The notes beneath the pieces are model-generated. The model was not told where the DNA came from. It was given only the letters and a program-made list of their open reading frames with translations, and made no database searches. Below are positions 14,287 to 17,567 of a DNA stretch of 17,567 nt, piece by piece; the stretch's first letter is position 1, and every line of letters begins with the position of its first letter. The stretch comes from Clostridium sp. CAG:609 (GTDB lineage: Bacteria; Bacillota_I; Bacilli_A; RF39; UBA660): NCBI GenBank assembly GCA_000438075.1, contig FR903535.1:12087-29653 (forward strand), written 5' to 3'. The position numbers were made by a program, and so were the translations under genes.

Positions 14287-15348
14287 ATGAATGGATTACA
14301 GATGGATCAAATTGCCAAAATTAAAGTTATTGGCGTAGGTGGTGGCGGATGCAATGCCGTTAACAGAATGATTGATGAAGGAGTTAAAAGTGTAGAATTT
14401 TATGTAGTTAATACAGATTTGCAAGTATTAAACTCTTCATTATGTCAAAATAAAATTCAAATTGGTAAGAATATTACTGGTGGTAGAGGAGCTGGAGCAA
14501 ATCCTGAAGTTGGTAGAGCTGCGGCACTTGAAAGTAAAAATGAATTAGAAGAAGCATTACAAGGGGCAGATATGGTATTTGTTGCTTGTGGTTTAGGTGG
14601 AGGAACTGGTACTGGGGCTGCTCCAATTATTGCAGAAATTGCACAAGAAATGGGAGCTTTAACTGTTGGTATCGTTACTAAACCTTTTAGATTCGAAGGT
14701 AAAAAGAGAATGGAAAATGCCTTGGTTGGTTTGGAAGAGTTAAAAGGACATGTTGATACATTAATTATTATACCTAATGACAGATTAAGAGATTTAATAG
14801 ATAAAACAACTAGTTTTGATGATGCATTTAAAGAAGTTGATAATGTATTACATAGAGGTGTTCAATCAATATCAGACTTAATTGCTGTAACTGGAGTTAT
14901 TAATCTTGATTTTGCAGATGTTAAAACTGTTATGGAAAAAAGTGGTACTGCAATTATTGGTATTGGATGTAATGCTGGAGAAAATAGAGCTATTGAAGCA
15001 GCAAGACAAGCGGTATCTAATTCACTTTTGGAAGCAACTATTGAAGGAGCAACAAATGCAATTGTCAATGTAACTGGTGGTAAGAATCTTACATTATTTG
15101 AAATTGAAGATGCTGTTGAAACTGTTAGAGAAGCAGCTAACTCTGATGTTAATATTATCTTCGGGGCAATTAAAAATGATAATTTAACTGATGAAGTTAT
15201 TGTTACAGTTATTGCTACAGGTTTTGATAAAGAAGTTAGTGATGAAGCATTATTTAGTGATGATGTTCATGTTCAAAAAAGAAGAAGTACACCTGAAGTA
15301 GATGATGAATATGAAATTCCACCATTTTTAAGAAGTGACAATTATTAA
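14287..15348 (+). CDS. ftsZ: Cell division protein FtsZ
   Basis: 353-aa tubulin-like GTPase that builds the division ring, and in sporulation the polar septum. VIGVGGGGCNAVNRM (14-28) begins the nucleotide fold. The tubulin signature GGGTGTG lies at 104-110. The T7 synergy loop NLDFADVKTVM (206-216) supplies D209 and D212. The body ends near 318. The disordered linker is only about 20 residues before the conserved C-terminal peptide (EYEIPPFLRS, 341-350) that binds FtsA, shorter than the roughly 50-residue linker usual in Bacillus. AGGGAG precedes the start. A terminator follows the stop after 20 bases, so spoIIGA is not simply a downstream gene of this operon. Confidence 0.97.
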   Translation: MNGLQMDQIAKIKVIGVGGGGCNAVNRMIDEGVKSVEFYVVNTDLQVLNSSLCQNKIQIGKNITGGRGAGANPEVGRAAALESKNELEEALQGADMVFVACGLGGGTGTGAAPIIAEIAQEMGALTVGIVTKPFRFEGKKRMENALVGLEELKGHVDTLIIIPNDRLRDLIDKTTSFDDAFKEVDNVLHRGVQSISDLIAVTGVINLDFADVKTVMEKSGTAIIGIGCNAGENRAIEAARQAVSNSLLEATIEGATNAIVNVTGGKNLTLFEIEDAVETVREAANSDVNIIFGAIKNDNLTDEVIVTVIATGFDKEVSDEALFSDDVHVQKRRSTPEVDDEYEIPPFLRSDNY

Positions 15349-15360
15349 AAATTAATGATG

Positions 15361-15367
15361 TTCGACA
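15361..15367 (-). promoter_or_regulatory. Spo0A box upstream of spoIIGA
   Basis: TTCGACA on the plus strand is TGTCGAA on the minus strand, a perfect match to the 0A box. It lies about 50 bases upstream of the expected spoIIGA transcription start, comparable with the activation sites of the Bacillus spoIIG promoter. Confidence 0.6.
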
Positions 15368-15368
15368 T

Positions 15369-15397
15369 AAAGCAACAAATTACTGTTGCTTTTTTTT
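15369..15397 (+). terminator. Intrinsic terminator of ftsAZ
   Basis: AAAGCAACA (15369-15377) pairs with TGTTGCTTT (15384-15392) around AATTAC, then a T-run to 15397. It sits between the Spo0A box and the -10 of spoIIGA, so the terminator DNA doubles as promoter spacer. Confidence 0.88.
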
Positions 15398-15398
15398 G

Positions 15399-15409
15399 TA
15401 TAATATAAT
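15399..15409 (+). promoter_or_regulatory. -10 region(s) of the spoIIGA-sigE operon
   Basis: Two overlapping TATAAT hexamers (15399-15404 and 15404-15409) are present, but no consensus -35 lies at normal spacing; the best is TTACTG with 18 bases to the second. A weak -35 plus an upstream Spo0A box is what a Spo0A-activated sigma-A promoter would look like. Confidence 0.5.
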
Positions 15410-15419
15410 CGGTGGGATA

Positions 15420-16196
15420 ATGAAAATATATTTAGATTTAGTAATATTAATTAATTTTTGTTATGATTTATTGTTACTTATGAGTGTTTCAGTAATACTA
15501 AAAAGACAAGCAAAGTTATATAGATTAATAATAGCTAGTTTACTAGGGACTATAAGTATAGTAATGTTGTTTTTACCAATAAATAAAATAGTATTATTTT
15601 TACTCAAAATATTATTTAGTGTCGGTATGATTATAATTAGTTTTGGTTTTAAAAGTATTAAAAGTTTTATAAATAATATGATGTATCTTTATATGTGTAG
15701 TGTAATACTTGGTGGTTTTTTATATTTTTTAAATATTGAATTTAAGACAGATAAATTTAGTGTTAATTATTTAGTACTTTTAATTGTTGCTCCGGGTATT
15801 TTATATCTTTATTATAAGGAGCATAAAAGATTTGCAAGTACATATAATTATAATCTGAACGTTAGTATTTGTTTTTGCAATGGAAAAACTTATAGTTGTA
15901 ATGGTTTTGTTGATACAGGAAATAAGTTAAGAGATCCCATTACTGGTAAGTATGTAATTATTTTATCAAGGAAAATACTTGTTAATTTAATTAATATAAG
16001 AAGCCCCATTTATGTTAGTTATAAAGCTTTAAATAAGAAAGGATTGATTGAATGTTTTAAAATTAAATATATTAAAGTAAACGATATAATTCTTACTAAT
16101 TATTTGGTTGGTATAAGTAATGATGAGTTTAATTTAGGTGAGTCACAGTGTTTATTAAATTATAAAATATTGGAGGATATATGTTTAAAAGATTAA
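15420..16196 (+). CDS. spoIIGA: Sporulation sigma-E factor-processing peptidase SpoIIGA
   Basis: 258-aa membrane aspartic protease that removes the pro-sequence of sigma-E after septation. The N-terminal half (about 1-132) is five hydrophobic membrane helices. The soluble half has the protease motif FVDTGNKLRDPITGKYVIIL, catalytic Asp 165; the enzyme is thought to act as a dimer. It is shorter than the Bacillus protein (about 309 aa), mainly at the C-terminus. I chose ATG 15420 (MKIYLDLVILIN matches the family start) with GGTGGG just upstream. The longer frame from TTG 15396 overlaps the terminator and -10. The gene overlaps sigE by 16 bases, so protease and substrate are coupled. Confidence 0.93.
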   Translation: MKIYLDLVILINFCYDLLLLMSVSVILKRQAKLYRLIIASLLGTISIVMLFLPINKIVLFLLKILFSVGMIIISFGFKSIKSFINNMMYLYMCSVILGGFLYFLNIEFKTDKFSVNYLVLLIVAPGILYLYYKEHKRFASTYNYNLNVSICFCNGKTYSCNGFVDTGNKLRDPITGKYVIILSRKILVNLINIRSPIYVSYKALNKKGLIECFKIKYIKVNDIILTNYLVGISNDEFNLGESQCLLNYKILEDICLKD

Positions 16197-16864
16197 TTAA
16201 GTGGTTAAGGGAAAAGTATAGTGAAGTATTTTTTGTGGGAGCAACTGATAAGTTGCCACCACCTTTAGATAGAGATGAAGAATTAAAGTATTTGATTCGT
16301 GCTAAAAATGGTGATATTGATGCTAGAAATATTTTAATTGAACATAATTTAAGACTTGTAGTGTTTCTTGCTAAAAAGTATGAAAATACTACTTATGATA
16401 TTGAGGATTTAGTGAGTATTGGGTCAATTGGGTTAATCAAAGGTATTAATACATATAAGATTGATAAAAATATTAAGCTTGCAACTTATGCTTCACGTTG
16501 TATTTCAAATGAAATATTAATGTTTTTAAGAAAAAATAAGAAGAAAAGGTGCGAAGTTTCTTTGGATGATGCCTTAAATTATGATGAATCTGGTAATGAA
16601 TTACATCTTGAAGATATACTTGGTACAGATGAAGATATGATTGAACAAGAATATGAAAATAAAGTTAATAAAGAATTACTTAGTAGGGAAATACTTAATT
16701 TACCAGATAGAGATAAAGAAATAATGATTTTAAGATATGGTCTTAATAATAAAAATGAATATACTCAGAAGGAAGTTGCCCAGATGCTTGGTATTAGTCA
16801 GTCATATATTTCTAGAATTGAAAAGAAAGTTGTGCGAAGATTAAAACAAGAAATGGTAAAGTAA
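16181..16864 (+). CDS. sigE: RNA polymerase sporulation sigma factor E (pro-sigma-E)
   Basis: 227-aa sigma-70-family factor, the first mother-cell-specific sigma of sporulation. It aligns with Bacillus sigma-E throughout: FFVGATDKLPPPL, ILIEHNLRLVVFLAKKYENT, IEDLVSIGSIGLIKGINTY, KLATYASRCISNEILMFLRK (regions 2.3-2.4), NELHLEDILGTDED and the region 4 helix-turn-helix TQKEVAQMLGISQSYISRIE. Residues 1-17 form a basic, amphipathic pro-sequence ending EVF at the expected SpoIIGA cut near F17-F18; it is about ten residues shorter than in B. subtilis. GGAGG precedes ATG inside the end of spoIIGA. No sigG follows. The nearest downstream terminator is that of the small RNA at 16992. Confidence 0.95.
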   Translation: MFKRLIKWLREKYSEVFFVGATDKLPPPLDRDEELKYLIRAKNGDIDARNILIEHNLRLVVFLAKKYENTTYDIEDLVSIGSIGLIKGINTYKIDKNIKLATYASRCISNEILMFLRKNKKKRCEVSLDDALNYDESGNELHLEDILGTDEDMIEQEYENKVNKELLSREILNLPDRDKEIMILRYGLNNKNEYTQKEVAQMLGISQSYISRIEKKVVRRLKQEMVK

Positions 16865-16896
16865 TGTCAAATATTCTGAAAACATGTGTCAATATA

Positions 16897-16925
16897 TTGC
16901 AAAGTAAAAGTAAAGGATATATAAT
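16897..16925 (+). promoter_or_regulatory. Sigma-A promoter downstream of sigE, driving a small RNA
   Basis: TTGCAA (16897-16902), 17-base spacer, TATAAT (16920-16925): the same hexamers and spacing as the ftsA promoter. The expected start is near 16931-16933, at the foot of the first hairpin of the proposed RNA. Confidence 0.75.
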
Positions 16926-16930
16926 TAAAT

Positions 16931-17033
16931 TAAGCTAATGGGGGAGCTTATAAAAAGGGTATGTGATATTGGTATCAATTCACTATGAAAGATGCTAGAT
17001 AGAATTTTTTGATTCTATTTAGTATTTTTTTTA
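16931..17033 (+). ncRNA. Candidate small RNA of about 100 nt (family not recognised)
   Basis: A consensus promoter and an intrinsic terminator bracket about 100 bases with three consecutive hairpins. The first is TAAGCT/AGCTTA with a G-rich loop AATGGGGG (16931-16950). The second is GTGA-T-ATTG/CAAT-TCAC around GTAT with one bulged base (16963-16983). The third is the terminator stem. The sequence fits no riboswitch or housekeeping RNA I know. A 16-codon reading frame (ATG 16938 to TGA 16988) is contained but has no ribosome binding site. The alternative is that this is just the sigE 3' untranslated region. Confidence 0.5.
16992..17033 (+). terminator. Intrinsic terminator of the small RNA and of sigE
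   Basis: 14 consecutive pairs including two G-U pairs (16992-17005 with 17012-17025) enclose a T-rich 6-base loop and are followed by an eight-base T-run. Confidence 0.85.
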
Positions 17034-17108
17034 AAAATTTTTCCCAGAAATACGGGGATAAACAAGCAAATATCCCGATTTATGTCGAAATTTGACGTAC
17101 GATTTTTC
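17034..17108. promoter_or_regulatory. Short regulatory-looking gap: inverted repeat and second Spo0A-box match
   Basis: GGGATA (17055-17060) and TATCCC (17071-17076) form an inverted repeat with ten bases between. TGTCGAA, a perfect 0A box, lies at 17083-17089, about 60 bases before the predicted start of the next transcript. One to two chance matches to this 7-mer are expected over both strands of the window, so this site has weak support. Confidence 0.3.
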
Positions 17109-17137
17109 TTGATTTTTGTTGTTGCACACTTTAGAAT
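17109..17137 (+). promoter_or_regulatory. Candidate promoter of the nuclease-family gene
   Basis: TTGATT (17109-17114), 17-base spacer, TAGAAT (17132-17137), with transcription expected near 17144, about 20 bases before the start codon. Confidence 0.5.
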
Positions 17138-17163
17138 AATTTCTCGTGAAGGAGATGATTTAT

Positions 17164-17567
17164 TTGTTAACTAATGAAACAAAAACTTTTTATGCATTTA
17201 ACATCGATAAGATGTTTAAAGCAATATTCGGTGCAGATGATGAAAAGAGTAAAAAACTTCTTAAGGAACTATTAAGTGAATGTCTTGATATTAAAATTGA
17301 TAAAATTATAGGTTTTATTCCCGTTGAATTAAGTGCACGTAATAAAAACGAACGAAGTAAAAGACTAGATTTAATTGTTGAAGTAAAGGGTAAAAAAATT
17401 AATATTGAACTTAATTCATCTTTTAATGATGTAACCAGAATAAGGAATCTAAACTACTACTTTGCATTCTGTAGTCAGCATATTATTAAAAGTGAATCAT
17501 ACGATATTGATTCAGAATTCATTCACATATCACTAAACTATAGAGCATCAAAAAAAGACCCACTTAT
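17164..17567 (+). CDS. PD-(D/E)XK nuclease family protein (Rpn / transposase-associated type), 5' part only
   Basis: The frame is open to the window end (134 codons). The start is TTG 17164 because AAGGAGATGAT, almost a full Shine-Dalgarno, lies nine bases upstream; an in-frame ATG at 17155 abuts that site and is too close. NIDKMFKAIFGADDEKSKKL is the typical opening of this family. The nuclease core is RLDLIVEVKGKKINIELN: Asp, then an E-x-N where the family usually has E-x-Q, followed by RIRNLNYYFAF, which fits the conserved R-x3-YY segment. Members are annotated as Rpn recombination-promoting nucleases or PD-(D/E)XK transposases and are often multicopy and mobile. Codon use differs from its neighbours (more CGN Arg and C-ending AAC, TAC, CAC, GAC). 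The C-terminus lies beyond the window. Confidence 0.75.
   Translation, partial: MLTNETKTFYAFNIDKMFKAIFGADDEKSKKLLKELLSECLDIKIDKIIGFIPVELSARNKNERSKRLDLIVEVKGKKINIELNSSFNDVTRIRNLNYYFAFCSQHIIKSESYDIDSEFIHISLNYRASKKDPL

Noticed and set aside
15396..15419. Upstream TTG start for spoIIGA
   Set aside because: These bases are the end of the ftsZ terminator and the -10 hexamers; ATG 15420 gives the family-typical N-terminus.
16903..16993. Known structured RNAs (6S, SRP RNA, tmRNA, T-box) downstream of sigE
   Set aside because: Length and conserved cores do not fit: no tRNA-like ends, no SRP GNAR/GGAA tip, no T-box sequence.
1..17567. Alternative genetic code (TGA as Trp), as in mycoplasmas
   Set aside because: TGA ends pduL, dusB and murC at family-appropriate positions, and murC and sporulation genes exclude a wall-less mollicute.

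Overview
The window is very AT-rich (roughly a quarter to 30% G+C by eye) and comes from a low-GC Gram-positive, endospore-forming bacterium. TGA ends several genes (pduL, dusB, murC), so the standard bacterial code applies and this is not a TGA=Trp mollicute. Sporulation genes (spoIIIAH, gerE, gerM, spoIIGA, sigE), a class III anaerobic ribonucleotide reductase and a PduL-type phosphotransacylase suggest an anaerobic, fermentative Bacillota member. An uncultured gut Erysipelotrichia/Clostridia-like lineage is my inference; the species cannot be read from the sequence.

Left part (1-6421): an unrecognised 174-residue protein gene and rmuC run rightwards and meet rnr (RNase R, leftwards) at a shared hairpin terminator. 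Divergent from rnr is a tight three-gene operon: a histidine-phosphatase-fold protein that has lost its catalytic residues, pduL and dusB. The RNase R carries a tandem copy of its N-terminal HTH-OB module.

Middle (6386-10800): dusB and murC converge on a perfect 15-bp palindromic terminator that lies inside both reading frames, so both proteins end in KKLISL plus one residue. A 341-bp gap precedes the class III ribonucleotide reductase. Its glycyl-radical segment is not part of the large protein but is encoded by a separate 60-codon ORF directly downstream. A tRNA-Arg(TCT) gene with its own consensus promoter follows on the minus strand.

Right part (10882-16864): a cell-division and sporulation neighbourhood. 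On the minus strand are spoIIIAH (detached from the spoIIIA operon), gerE and gerM. Divergent from them are ftsA-ftsZ, then spoIIGA-sigE, the protease and pro-sigma-E pair of the mother cell. A perfect Spo0A box lies upstream of spoIIGA, a sigma-E-like promoter upstream of spoIIIAH and a sigma-K-like promoter upstream of gerE. Read together, this outlines the ladder Spo0A -> sigma-E -> spoIIIAH and sigma-K -> gerE in about 5 kb. sigG, which follows sigE in Bacillus, is absent.

Right edge (16865-17567): a consensus promoter, three hairpins and an intrinsic terminator look like a stand-alone small RNA of about 100 nt. It is followed by the 5' part of a PD-(D/E)XK (Rpn/transposase-associated) nuclease-family gene with a different codon flavour, which runs off the window.
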